Shown here: in pieces, positions 1-7,762 of the stretch
How the letters are laid out: each line of letters begins with the position of its first letter
How positions within the stretch are numbered: position 1 is the first letter of the stretch
Origin: Paracoccaceae bacterium
Lineage (GTDB): Bacteria > Pseudomonadota > Alphaproteobacteria > Rhodobacterales > Rhodobacteraceae
NCBI GenBank assembly: GCA_026709265.1
Contig: JAPOTI010000003.1
Span: 1 to 48,667 of the forward strand
Reading direction: 5' to 3'
Length of the DNA: 48,667 nt
Made by a program: the position numbers and the translations under genes
The notes under the pieces: generated by a model
Database searches by the model: none
Told to the model about the DNA's origin: nothing
Seen by the model: the letters and a program-made list of their open reading frames with translations, nothing else

Positions 1-263
1 AAAAGGCCGTTGACTGCCTCTACGAAGGTAGCTGATAACGGGGGCAAGTAGTTACGGCTCAAGATTTGTGACGCGGGAAAACAGCAACCCATCGGCAGAG
101 CCAACGATACAGGCGATCGATTCCTGTTGGGTCAAAAACAAACTGCCGTGACCAACACGGTCGCGTGAATTATTGGAACAAACATGGCGGGAAAAACATC
201 CAACTGCGTGTTTCCACCGCAATCACAACTTTTTCAAACCTGAGATCAAGGAAAAGTGGTTTC
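1..263. other. Gap before bamE, no gene seen
   Basis: I see no convincing coding frame on either strand in the first 263 bases. Frames open at the window edge are short and interrupted. The only longer plus-strand frame here (165-440) runs through the antisense of bamE and has no family character. The stretch is probably the 3' flank of bamE plus the intergenic space to a gene outside the window. Confidence 0.5.
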
Positions 264-719
264 TCAATTCTGATCGAAAGCACTTGTTGGATCGATTCGA
301 CCGAGACTTCGAAGCATCTGCTGGATGAGATTCAAACGCCCGAGATTGGTCTCGGTCACACGCCGCGACAGAGCCACAGCCCGGCCATCCTGCAGGCCAT
401 AGCGGGCCACATTGGACAGTTTGCCCTCATCATCAAATGACACAACGACGACGCGCCGATCCGTTTCTCGTGGTGCCGAAATTCCCTCTTGAACAAAGTC
501 GTTTGCCACGTAAAACCAGTCATCGCCATAGGTGCTATTGGCGGCGGCCGGCGCACCAATGGCCGTCCGGACCTCAGCCTTGTCTGCCACACCCAATTCC
601 AGGACGCTGAGGTCTTCATCAGAAGGTGTGTATCCATAGTTTCTGACGACTGGCGCGCAAGCGATCACAACACAGGCCAGCAACGACAACACGATAGCAG
701 TGATACGAAAATTGGTCAT
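264..719 (-). CDS. bamE: Outer membrane assembly lipoprotein BamE (SmpA/OmlA family)
   Basis: BamE is the small lipoprotein of the BAM complex, which inserts beta-barrel proteins into the outer membrane. The 151-residue product starts with a hydrophobic segment ending in a lipobox (VVIAC, lipidated Cys about residue 21). It then carries the SmpA/OmlA core: a YTPS.EDL start, a region like the family's 'G.a...evr..iG.P' turn (KAEVRTAIGAP), and strands with WFYVAND and VVVSFDDEGKLSNV. The length is typical of alphaproteobacterial BamE. It is transcribed away from yceD, as usual at this locus. Lipid attachment and BAM partnership are inferred from the family. Confidence 0.88.
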   Translation of the reverse strand: MTNFRITAIVLSLLACVVIACAPVVRNYGYTPSDEDLSVLELGVADKAEVRTAIGAPAAANSTYGDDWFYVANDFVQEGISAPRETDRRVVVVSFDDEGKLSNVARYGLQDGRAVALSRRVTETNLGRLNLIQQMLRSLGRIDPTSAFDQN

Positions 720-963
720 GGATCAGTCCCGAATTTGGCGGCGGGAGAGGACAGAAGCTGCGCACGCCGCTCTCTCTGCCCGCCAATCAGATTTATCCTA
801 AAATGATATCCCGCCATTCAGCAAGTTGAAATCAACTTGAAATCCCGCCCGGCGGCACAAGATATCATGCACTGAATGGCTTCCGGCAGCCTGTTGACAA
901 GTGAAGCCATCAATGGGCGCAACACGTCACGTGCGCCGTTGCGGATGATGCAGCAACTCTGGG
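720..963. promoter_or_regulatory. Divergent bamE/yceD intergenic region with inverted repeats
   Basis: This 244-base gap separates the divergent starts of bamE and yceD, so it should hold both promoters. It contains a perfect hairpin, AAGTTG (823-828) / CAACTT (833-838) with an AAAT loop, and a wider inverted repeat, CCATTCAG (814-821) / CTGAATGG (872-879), with GATATC motifs near each arm. A TTGACA hexamer lies at 894-899, but no convincing -10 follows at the normal spacing. No gene was recognised in it. Confidence 0.4.
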
Positions 964-1548
964 TTGAAATCGATACTCATGCAGAAATCAGATTCGTATA
1001 AATTTCGTCATATCCACGGTGAGGCCGGGCAGGCAGAAATGACCGCGACGAGCCTGGATACCAGATATCCCAGTTGCTTTGTCTTGGCACCCGACAAGGC
1101 AAGCCGCCTTTGGATCGCCGAAGACCTTGATGTTCCGGAAGTTCTTTACCTGCGATTTTCCGGACAAATTGCGGCCGCTGATCAAACACATGAATGGCGT
1201 CTTGCAGCGCGCCTGTCTTCCCGCGTTGTCCAACGCTGCATTCTCTCGCTTGAGCCCGTCCGCTGCATGATCGAAACACAGGTGGAGCGCAGATATTTGG
1301 GAGGCCAGGGAGCCGTTTTGCCGGGAACCGACGGGTGTATTCCTGATGATCTGTCAGTTGAGCCTTTACCCCCGACCATCGACCTTTATGAAATCGTTCG
1401 AGAAACCCTCATTCTGGAAATGCCCGAGTATCCGCGAAAATCAACTGCAGAAACATTTGTCCACAGTACCGACTGTTTGGAAGATGATGGTCAAGAAATG
1501 AACAAAAAACCTTTTGCCATGCTTGGAAAACTCAGGAAAAGCTCTTAG
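964..1548 (+). CDS. yceD: YceD/DUF177 family protein (23S rRNA accumulation protein)
   Basis: Members of this family are encoded next to rpmF in most bacteria and are linked to 23S rRNA accumulation and ribosome biogenesis; the exact mechanism is not settled. The 194-residue product shows the family marks: a CxLxLEPV-like centre (RCILSLEPV), the C-terminal motif DLYEIVRETLILEMPEYP, and a tail PFAMLGKL. The listed start is a TTG; an ATG five codons in (979) is an equally good candidate. It begins the series yceD-rpmF-plsX-fabH, which links ribosome assembly to phospholipid and fatty acid synthesis. Confidence 0.85.
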   Translation: MKSILMQKSDSYKFRHIHGEAGQAEMTATSLDTRYPSCFVLAPDKASRLWIAEDLDVPEVLYLRFSGQIAAADQTHEWRLAARLSSRVVQRCILSLEPVRCMIETQVERRYLGGQGAVLPGTDGCIPDDLSVEPLPPTIDLYEIVRETLILEMPEYPRKSTAETFVHSTDCLEDDGQEMNKKPFAMLGKLRKSS

Positions 1549-1588
1549 AATCGACAATCTCCTTGAAATCCAACGCGATTCTGGAGAA

Positions 1589-1619
1589 TTGAACACATTG
1601 TGGCGGCGGTGCATATGAT
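1589..1619 (+). promoter_or_regulatory. Possible rpmF-plsX-fabH promoter
   Basis: TTGAAC (1589-1594) and TATGAT (1614-1619) lie in the yceD-rpmF gap with a 19-base spacer, slightly longer than ideal for a housekeeping sigma factor. The gap of more than 130 bases between yceD and rpmF fits an internal promoter. This call is by eye only. Confidence 0.3.
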
Positions 1620-1681
1620 TGCTGCCTTTACGAACATCACTGCCCTTCCAGGGCGGAGTATGGGGCATACGGAATCAGGTC

Positions 1682-1891
1682 ATGGCTGTTCAACAAAACA
1701 AAGTTTCACGTTCACGACGCAATAAACGCCGCGCACATGACGCACTCATGGGCATAAACACGATTGAATGTCCGAATTGTGGTGAGCTCAAATTGCCGCA
1801 TCATGTTTGTCCTGCCTGTGGCTACTATCGTGGCTTTGAGGTGATATCGGCAAAAGCGGATGAACAGTGGGACGAAGACGACGAAGTCTGA
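1682..1891 (+). CDS. rpmF: 50S ribosomal protein bL32
   Basis: Structural protein of the large ribosomal subunit, 69 residues. The N-terminus [20 protein letters not shown] is a hallmark of bL32. Two CxxC pairs (CPNC and CPAC) form the zinc-ribbon ligands. I chose the ATG at 1682 because the protein family starts exactly there; a longer TTG-initiated frame upstream adds unrelated residues. The C-terminus is acidic ([10 protein letters not shown]). It sits between yceD and plsX, its standard neighbours. Confidence 0.95.
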   Translation: MAVQQNKVSRSRRNKRRAHDALMGINTIECPNCGELKLPHHVCPACGYYRGFEVISAKADEQWDEDDEV

Positions 1892-1916
1892 CTTTTCCTC
1901 CGGGAATTCGCTAGAA

Positions 1917-3014
1917 ATGTCAGCCAGCGACCTGACTGTGCAAGGTGAGAATGGCGCAGACATCATCTCTGTGGATGCGATGGGAGGCGATCATGGCCCG
2001 AAGGTCGTGGTCAACGGAATGGCACGTGCGGCCAGGTCACATCCGGATGTCAGCTATCTTGTGCATGGCGATGAGTCCTTACTCAACAAATTGATTGCCA
2101 GACGCAGGATTCTTCGCGACCGATGCCATATCCGTCATGCCAGAAGTGTCGTGACGATGGCTTCACGCCCGAGCCAGGTGATGCGACATGGCAAGGACAC
2201 TTCGATGTGGTCCGCGATTGAATCTCTTCGCAATGGTGAAGCGAGTGCTGCCGTCTCCTGTGGCAATACCGGTGCCTTGATGGCCGTTTCCATGATCATA
2301 TTACGCAAGGCTCCGGGAATTAAACGCCCTGCCATTGCCTGCCTTTGGCCATCGCGTAACCCCAGCGGCTTTAATGTCCTTCTCGACGTGGGTGCTGATA
2401 TCAAGGCCGACTTGCATGATTTGGTTGGCTATGCGGTTATGGGTGCTGACTACTGCCGAAGCGGATTGCGTATCAAGAGACCTCGCGTAGGGTTGTTGAA
2501 TGTGGGCACCGAGGCGCATAAAGGGCGGCCTGAAATTCGCGCTGCCCACGAGATGATTGAAAAGGAGGCAGACAAGTTTGACTTTGAATATGTCGGCTTC
2601 CTGGAAGGAAGCGACATCCCATCGAGTCGCGCCGATGTCTTCGTGACCGACGGTTTTTCCGGCAATCTTGTCCTGAAGTCGGTGGAGGGAACAGCATCGC
2701 TCATTCGTGAGTTCATGAAGGAAGCGTTTGCACATACCCCGCTGTCGCGGATTGGTGCCTTGTTCGCTCTCACTTCGCTCCGTCGCCTGACACGACGCAT
2801 CGACCCACGCCGGGTCAATGGCGGGGTCTTTCTTGGTTTGAATGGAACTGTGGTGAAGTCACATGGCAGCGCCGATGGCGTCGGTGTCGGCGCCGCCATC
2901 AATCTCGCTGTACGCATGGCACGTACGGGAGACACGAACAATTCTGGCCTCGAGGGGCAGTTTCTTCACCCAAGTGCTGCTCCTGCCAAACAATGTCAAA
3001 GTCCGGCGGAATAG
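1917..3014 (+). CDS. plsX: Phosphate acyltransferase PlsX
   Basis: PlsX converts acyl-ACP and phosphate to acyl-phosphate, the acyl donor for PlsY in phospholipid synthesis, and acts peripherally at the inner membrane. The 365-residue product opens its domain with the signature VDAMGGDHGPKVVVNG and shows SCGNTGALMA, LDVGADI, LLNVGTEAHKG and TDGFSGN, all characteristic of PlsX. An in-frame ATG at 1860 overlaps rpmF. I prefer 1917 because the family usually has only a short stretch before DAMGGD. FabH follows after 9 bases, so co-transcription is likely. Confidence 0.93.
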   Translation: MSASDLTVQGENGADIISVDAMGGDHGPKVVVNGMARAARSHPDVSYLVHGDESLLNKLIARRRILRDRCHIRHARSVVTMASRPSQVMRHGKDTSMWSAIESLRNGEASAAVSCGNTGALMAVSMIILRKAPGIKRPAIACLWPSRNPSGFNVLLDVGADIKADLHDLVGYAVMGADYCRSGLRIKRPRVGLLNVGTEAHKGRPEIRAAHEMIEKEADKFDFEYVGFLEGSDIPSSRADVFVTDGFSGNLVLKSVEGTASLIREFMKEAFAHTPLSRIGALFALTSLRRLTRRIDPRRVNGGVFLGLNGTVVKSHGSADGVGVGAAINLAVRMARTGDTNNSGLEGQFLHPSAAPAKQCQSPAE

Positions 3015-3023
3015 GCGACCGGT

Positions 3024-3983
3024 ATGATTCGATCCCTGGTGCGCGGCATCGGTCATTACCTTCCCGACCGCGTTGTCGAAAACAGCGAATTTGAAGAATT
3101 TCTGGATACGACCGATGAATGGATCCTGACCCGAACCGGCATTTCGCAACGACATTTTGCCGCCCCGGATCAATTGACCTCGGATCTGGCAACTCGTGCC
3201 GGATGGGAAGCTCTGGAAAACGCGTCTTTTGATCCGGCCGATATTGACCTTGTTGTGCTGGCGACATCCACGCCGGACCTGACCTTTCCGTCAACTGCAA
3301 CACGGGTTCAGAATGAATTGGGTATGACCAGGGGTTTCGCTTTCGATATTCAGGCCGTCTGTTCTGGCTTCGTCTATGCCCTCGCCAATGCCAATGCCCA
3401 CTTGATTGCCGGGCACGCCAGAAGGGCACTGGTGATTGGTGCCGAGATCTTTTCACGAATCCTGGACATGGACGACCGTGCCACCTGTATTCTTTTCGGT
3501 GATGGTGCTGGCGCCATCGTGCTTGAGGCATCCGAATCCGAAGAGAGCGGCATACTGGCGACGGATCTTCATTCGGACGGAAAATACCGCGACCTCCTAT
3601 ATGTCGATGGCGGCGTTGCCAAAACCCAGTCAGCGGGTCAAATCCGGATGAATGGAAAGGAACTTTTCCGGCACGCAGTCGAGAAACTCACTGAATCAAC
3701 TGAGACATCCTTGCGCTTGGCGGGGCTTACGATTGCCGACGTCGATGTGATGGTGCCGCACCAGGCCAACTACCGAATTATGCAAGCCACAGCGCGGCGA
3801 CTCAACTTCCCCATTGATCGGATGATTGTCACTGTCGGACATCACGGCAATACCTCTGCTGCCTCAATTCCTCTGGCCCTTTACTCCGCCCATGAACAGG
3901 ATCGATTGCATCGGGGAGACGTCGTGGTTGTCAAAGCCATTGGCGGGGGCCTGACTTGGGGATCTGCAGTGATTCGGTGGTAA
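3024..3983 (+). CDS. fabH: Beta-ketoacyl-ACP synthase III
   Basis: FabH starts fatty acid synthesis by condensing acetyl-CoA with malonyl-ACP. The 319-residue length is normal. The catalytic triad of the thiolase fold is visible: the Cys of AVCSGF (Cys113), the His of VPHQAN and the Asn of HGNTSAAS. The C-terminal GGGLTWGSAVIRW is also typical. It sits directly downstream of plsX, as in many bacteria, so acyl-chain initiation and phospholipid acyl transfer are probably made from one transcript. Confidence 0.95.
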   Translation: MIRSLVRGIGHYLPDRVVENSEFEEFLDTTDEWILTRTGISQRHFAAPDQLTSDLATRAGWEALENASFDPADIDLVVLATSTPDLTFPSTATRVQNELGMTRGFAFDIQAVCSGFVYALANANAHLIAGHARRALVIGAEIFSRILDMDDRATCILFGDGAGAIVLEASESEESGILATDLHSDGKYRDLLYVDGGVAKTQSAGQIRMNGKELFRHAVEKLTESTETSLRLAGLTIADVDVMVPHQANYRIMQATARRLNFPIDRMIVTVGHHGNTSAASIPLALYSAHEQDRLHRGDVVVVKAIGGGLTWGSAVIRW

Positions 3984-4089
3984 CATTATTGATTCCAAAT
4001 GCAATTTGGTAAATCCGCTTGCCAATAAATCAGTTGAAATTTATTTGATGGTGTTAAGAAGATATCCTTCCCCGTGGTGAAAGAAAGAG
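3984..4089 (+). promoter_or_regulatory. fabH-ihfA gap with two AT-rich hairpins
   Basis: The 106-base gap contains two perfect inverted repeats. The first is CCAAAT (3995-4000) / ATTTGG (4004-4009) with a GCA loop. The second is AATAAAT (4024-4030) / ATTTATT (4039-4045) with an 8-base loop. The first could end the fabH message. The second overlaps a TTGAAA hexamer (4034-4039) that could be a weak -35 for ihfA. No clear IHF site was found. Confidence 0.35.
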
Positions 4090-4398
4090 ATGAGAAAACG
4101 ACGCTCAGCGGTCAGGGCAGATCTGGCTGAAGCTGTACATCAAGCCGTTGGCCTTCCGAACTCCGAATGTTCAGAAATCGTTAAAGATGTTCTTGATACC
4201 ATCTCCAACTCACTTTCGGCGGGTGAATCCGTCAAAATCTCCTCATTCGGCAGTTTTGGCGTGCGTCATAAACGCGCGCGCCCCGGAAGAAACCCACGAA
4301 CTGGAGAAGATGCAGTGGTTGAGCCCCGGCGAGTCGTCACATTTCGCGCATCCCACGAACTCAAACGCCGTGTCCTCATGGCCCACCAGCGCGATTAG
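4090..4398 (+). CDS. ihfA: Integration host factor subunit alpha
   Basis: IHF alpha pairs with IHF beta to bend DNA at specific sites in replication, recombination and transcription. The 102-residue product has the HU/IHF fold: N-terminal helices, then SFGSFGVRHKRARPGRNPRTGE, whose beta arm ends in the conserved GRNP.TG minor-groove wedge, and a C-terminal EPRRVVTFRAS strand. The arm and the position before a MerR gene favour the alpha subunit. MerR starts 8 bases after its stop, so the two are probably co-transcribed. Confidence 0.92.
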   Translation: MRKRRSAVRADLAEAVHQAVGLPNSECSEIVKDVLDTISNSLSAGESVKISSFGSFGVRHKRARPGRNPRTGEDAVVEPRRVVTFRASHELKRRVLMAHQRD

Positions 4399-4406
4399 TT
4401 GAGCGC

Positions 4407-4868
4407 ATGGCGAAGTCCAAAACAGCATTTCATACCATTGGTGAGGTGGAATCAGCGCTCGGAATTGCACAGCACAAGTTGCGTTACTGGGAAGATCAGA
4501 TTGCCGCGATTCAGCCGTTGCGACGCGGCCGAAAGTCGCGCCTCTACCGCCCGCAGGATCTTGATTTACTGGCGGGTGTCAAGCATCTGGTTGACAAGGG
4601 GCAGACGTTACAGGCTGTCAGGAACACCATCGCCGAAAAAGGTATCGATCATGTCGCCAGTTTGGGCACGGTCGATCGTGGTGCTTCTCTCTCCGAAAGA
4701 AACAGAAAGTCGGCAGACAACCAGGCTTCGCGGCCATCGAATGAAGGCGCGGTACAGGCTTCCGACGACAGCACCGATGGGAAAGCACAGATTGATTTAG
4801 ATGCCCTCGGGCAAGTCTATTCTCGTTTGCAGAAGCTGCGACAACGAATCGACGCTGCCTCCCAGTGA
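4407..4868 (+). CDS. MerR-family transcriptional regulator
   Basis: The protein has 153 residues with an N-terminal winged helix-turn-helix: HTIGEVESALGIAQHKLRYWE is the MerR DNA-binding signature, followed by SRLYRPQDLDLL. The remainder is polar and low in complexity (SERNRKSADNQASRPSNEGA), and a short C-terminal helix (GQVYSRLQKLRQRID) could dimerise. No metal-binding cysteines are visible, so it is not a classic metal sensor. This gene next to ihfA is a stable pair in alphaproteobacteria; its ligand and targets are unknown to me. Confidence 0.88.
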   Translation: MAKSKTAFHTIGEVESALGIAQHKLRYWEDQIAAIQPLRRGRKSRLYRPQDLDLLAGVKHLVDKGQTLQAVRNTIAEKGIDHVASLGTVDRGASLSERNRKSADNQASRPSNEGAVQASDDSTDGKAQIDLDALGQVYSRLQKLRQRIDAASQ

Positions 4869-5156
4869 ACCCGCTCCCTTTCGCAAACACAACAGATTGT
4901 GTCCCGAATCCTCCTGACTCTTTGCTTGATATTGCGGATTGCCTTGTTCAGTGTCGGCAATGTATTGATCCGTTTGCGATCCGCCGAATCGCGAGATTGA
5001 TGTCTTCACCGCCAAAGTCTCCCCTGGTCTGGCCCGGCGATGACAAACAAACTGGGGCAGATTTGATCAATCAAACACCGGATTGCACATCAACAGATCA
5101 TCTCGTCAATTTCAACTCTTGCAGAAATTATCCGACACAGCGTAGATTACGGATGT

Positions 5157-5234
5157 CGGGCCATGGCGCAGTTTGGTTAGCGCGTTCGTCTGGGGGACGA
5201 GAGGTCGCAAGTTCGAATCTTGCTGGCCCGACCA
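5157..5234 (+). tRNA. tRNA-Pro (anticodon GGG)
   Basis: A complete 78-base cloverleaf. The 7-bp acceptor CGGGCCA pairs with TGGCCCG, the discriminator is A and the CCA is encoded (5232-5234). The anticodon loop CTGGGGG gives anticodon GGG with T33 and G37, as in proline tRNAs. The T arm contains GTTCGAATC. It lies between merR and dcd on the same strand; the dcd start is 32 bases further on. Confidence 0.96.
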
Positions 5235-5265
5235 TCTTTCTCTCCATATTTTCGAGGGGTTTGGT

Positions 5266-6333
5266 TTGACGGGCGTGCTGCCGGCGCAGGCGATCCGGTC
5301 GATGACGGCGGATGGTGGTATTTCCGCAGCGCACACAATTCAGGAAAGTCAAATTCAACCTGCAAGTCTCGATCTGCGGATTGGTGCAAAGGCACACCGA
5401 ATCCGCGCGTCGTTTCTAACCGGAAGTCATCTCACGGTGCACGAAAGTATCGAGTCATTTGGTATGCATACCATAGATCTTGCCACAAGCGCGGTGCTGG
5501 AGAAAGGTTGTGTGTATCTTGTGGAACTGCAGGAGCGCCTCCGGCTTCCGGAAGACATCCATGCAGCCGCCAATGCCAAGAGTTCAACCGGACGGCTTGA
5601 TATCCTGACCCGCCTGCTTGTTGATCGCGGCATCGAATTCGACCGGGTTGAATTGGGCTATTCAGGGCCTCTCTACGCCGAAATCTGCCCGCGTTCATTT
5701 TCGATTGCACTGCGCACAGGGTCGCTGCTCAACCAACTGAGATTCCGTCGTGGCAATCCACTGCTCAGTGATTCCGAAATCCTTGAATTGAATGAATCAG
5801 AGATGCTCGTCCCAGATATCCCGCATGTCGATCAAGGACTGGCATTTTCAGTCGATCTCGACCGTGGACATCAGCCGGCTGGCTACCGGGCAAAACCGCA
5901 TGCCGGAATCATTGATATTGACGCCGTTGCTTCCTGCCAAGTGGAGGACTTTTGGGAACCCGTCTACGCCACCGACAAACAGCTGATTCTTGATCCTGAT
6001 TCCTTCTATATATTGGTGAGCAACGAAAACGTCCGCATCCCGCCCGGACATGCGGCCGAGATGATGCCATATATCGCAATGATTGGCGAATTCAGGGTGC
6101 ACTATGCCGGGTTCTTTGACCCGGGGTTCGGCTGGGATGCCGATGGAAAGACGCGCTCAAGAGCGGTGTTGGAAGTACGTTGCCACGAGGTTCCCTTTGT
6201 ACTGCAGCATGGGCAACAGGTTGGCCGCCTGTGTTTTGAAAGAATGGCAGAGATACCTGACCGCGTTTATGGGGCAAACTCCAACTACCAGGGTCAAAGT
6301 CTGAAACTCTCGAAACATTTTCTTGCGCCGTAG
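5266..6333 (+). CDS. dcd: 2'-deoxycytidine 5'-triphosphate deaminase (long alphaproteobacterial form)
   Basis: This enzyme deaminates dCTP to dUTP, feeding dTMP synthesis. The product is 355 residues, almost twice the length of the E. coli enzyme, and matches the double-length alphaproteobacterial family (PF06559 type). The first half has QIQPASLDLRIG and AKSSTGRLD, and the second half has EFRVHYAGFFDPGFGW, so two copies of the deaminase/dUTPase fold are likely. I chose the TTG at 5266 because GAGGGG (5254-5259) lies 6 bases upstream; a longer frame would run into the tRNA. It converges with scpB across a hairpin. Confidence 0.88.
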   Translation: MTGVLPAQAIRSMTADGGISAAHTIQESQIQPASLDLRIGAKAHRIRASFLTGSHLTVHESIESFGMHTIDLATSAVLEKGCVYLVELQERLRLPEDIHAAANAKSSTGRLDILTRLLVDRGIEFDRVELGYSGPLYAEICPRSFSIALRTGSLLNQLRFRRGNPLLSDSEILELNESEMLVPDIPHVDQGLAFSVDLDRGHQPAGYRAKPHAGIIDIDAVASCQVEDFWEPVYATDKQLILDPDSFYILVSNENVRIPPGHAAEMMPYIAMIGEFRVHYAGFFDPGFGWDADGKTRSRAVLEVRCHEVPFVLQHGQQVGRLCFERMAEIPDRVYGANSNYQGQSLKLSKHFLAP

Positions 6334-6335
6334 AG

Positions 6336-6353
6336 AAATCCGCGCACGGATTT
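6336..6353. terminator. Convergent dcd / scpB terminator hairpin
   Basis: A perfect 7-bp stem AAATCCG / CGGATTT with a CGCA tetraloop sits exactly in the 33-base gap between the convergent ends of dcd and scpB. The A and T runs at the stem base would give a short U tract in either direction, so it may end transcription from both sides. No long T tract follows. Confidence 0.6.
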
Positions 6354-6366
6354 GCTGTTTCCGTGG

Positions 6367-6987
6367 CTATTCCTGCGCAACCCGAGGGCTCTCCAGCAAA
6401 CCTGCGGAATTTTCGTTACCGTCCAGTAACCCTGCTTCTCTGAGTTCTCTCAATCCAGGCAGATCACGCACCGACTCGATACCAAAGTGATCAAGGAATT
6501 TCCGCGTTGTGATGAAAGTCACGGGGCGCCCGGGCGTTTGCTTGCGCTTGCCAAAACCAACCCATTCCAATTGCATCAGTTGTTCGATCGTCCCCGGAGA
6601 CACGGAAACTCCGCGGATCTCCTCGATGTCCGCCCGCGTTGCCGGTTGATGATAGGCAATAATTGCCAAAGTCTCGAGCGCCGCTCGTGACAATTTGCGA
6701 ATATGCCGCTTCTCCTTTTGCATCAGACAAGCGTATTCAGGCGCCGTGCGCAATGCCCAGCCATCGCCGACTCGGACCACCCGCACGCCGCGGTCTGAAT
6801 AGAAAGCCATCAAACGCGCGATCGCGGCCCGAATATCAAAGTCAACGGGAATTCGCGTGCGCAACTCTGAAATCGTCACGGGTTCCGCAACTGAAAACAG
6901 AATTGCCTCCAGCATCCGCTCCTGTTCCTGCCAGTCCGGCAATGTCGATGCTGGATACAGGAGTTCATGATCATCATCTTTACTCAT
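6367..6987 (-). CDS. scpB: Segregation and condensation protein B
   Basis: ScpB works with ScpA and the SMC ATPase in chromosome organisation and segregation. The 206-residue product has two winged-helix segments: LEAILFSVAEPVTISELRTRIP near the start, and LSRAALETLAIIAYHQPATRADIEEIRGV with EWVGFGKRKQTPGRPVTFITT, the family signature. I start it at the ATG at 6987, which overlaps the scpA stop by 8 bases (ATGAGTAA), indicating translational coupling. The longer frame adds residues that lie inside scpA. It is the last gene of the argS-to-scpB series. Confidence 0.92.
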   Translation of the reverse strand: MSKDDDHELLYPASTLPDWQEQERMLEAILFSVAEPVTISELRTRIPVDFDIRAAIARLMAFYSDRGVRVVRVGDGWALRTAPEYACLMQKEKRHIRKLSRAALETLAIIAYHQPATRADIEEIRGVSVSPGTIEQLMQLEWVGFGKRKQTPGRPVTFITTRKFLDHFGIESVRDLPGLRELREAGLLDGNENSAGLLESPRVAQE

Positions 6988-7762
6988 TGGATGGTTCCGA
7001 CGTCCTGACCCGGAGTGTCCCAAAAGCATGCGATTGATGCATATCCAGACGTCCCTGCCGTGCTAATTCAAGCGAGGCCACGAAGGTCGAAGCAAGTGCC
7101 GAACGCAGCTTTCGGCCATCTTCCGTCCAACCTTCGGGAAGAAAACGCAATAGTTCGATCCAATCCGGCATCTCTCCGAGCAGCCGCTGCAGGTTAGACA
7201 TTGCCGCTTCGACCGAGAGCACCGGTGTTGGTTTCACCCTCAGGGGTTGGGACTCGTTGCGAATGCGGAGCCTTGCATAAGCCTGAGTCAGATCAAAAGC
7301 ATTGGCGCTGATGCGCGTGATGCGCCGAACAGACAACGGCTCCGGTTCACCCCTCGCAAAAAAGTCCTGACCCAGCTGTCTTCGCTCCATAAGCGATTGA
7401 CTGGCCTGTCGCATGGCATTCAAACGGCGAAGCCGCTCAGCCAATCTGGATGCGACCACATCTTCGCTCTCATCATCATTGGCTTCCTTGGGCAAAAGAA
7501 GACGTGACTTTATCAGCGCCAGCCAAGCTGCCATTACAAGATAATCGGCCGCGAGGTTTATCCGCAACGCCCGGGCATTGTCGATGAATGCGGCATACTG
7601 TTCCGCCAGCCGCAGTATCGAGATTTTTCTTAAATCCACCTTCTGACGACGGGCAAGTTCCAAAAGAAGATCAAGCGGCCCTTCATATCCATCGAGGTCA
7701 ACGATCAACTGCGGTTCTGTCGACAACGCTCCGTTCATACTGTCAGTTGCTATGGCAGCCAT
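6980..7762 (-). CDS. scpA: Segregation and condensation protein A
   Basis: ScpA is the kleisin-like partner that bridges the SMC heads. The 260-residue product carries the N-terminal signature GYEGPLDLLLELARRQKVDL and, later, YLVMAAWLALIKSRLLLP; a winged-helix region at the C-terminus is typical. I chose the ATG at 7762 because CAGGAG lies 4-5 bases upstream on the minus strand. This start overlaps the nagZ stop, so nagZ, scpA and scpB look translationally coupled. Confidence 0.93.
   Translation of the reverse strand: MAAIATDSMNGALSTEPQLIVDLDGYEGPLDLLLELARRQKVDLRKISILRLAEQYAAFIDNARALRINLAADYLVMAAWLALIKSRLLLPKEANDDESEDVVASRLAERLRRLNAMRQASQSLMERRQLGQDFFARGEPEPLSVRRITRISANAFDLTQAYARLRIRNESQPLRVKPTPVLSVEAAMSNLQRLLGEMPDWIELLRFLPEGWTEDGRKLRSALASTFVASLELARQGRLDMHQSHAFGTLRVRTSEPSNE

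Noticed and set aside
165-440. Plus-strand frame of 91 codons near the window start
   Set aside because: Its second half is antisense of bamE and the first half has no motif.
2899-3531. Minus-strand frame of 210 codons across plsX and fabH
   Set aside because: Shadow of two well-identified plus-strand genes; very rich in Arg, Pro and His, as is typical for antisense frames.
3995-4045. IHF autoregulatory site upstream of ihfA
   Set aside because: AT-rich hairpins are present, but no stretch fits the WATCAR-N4-TTR consensus.
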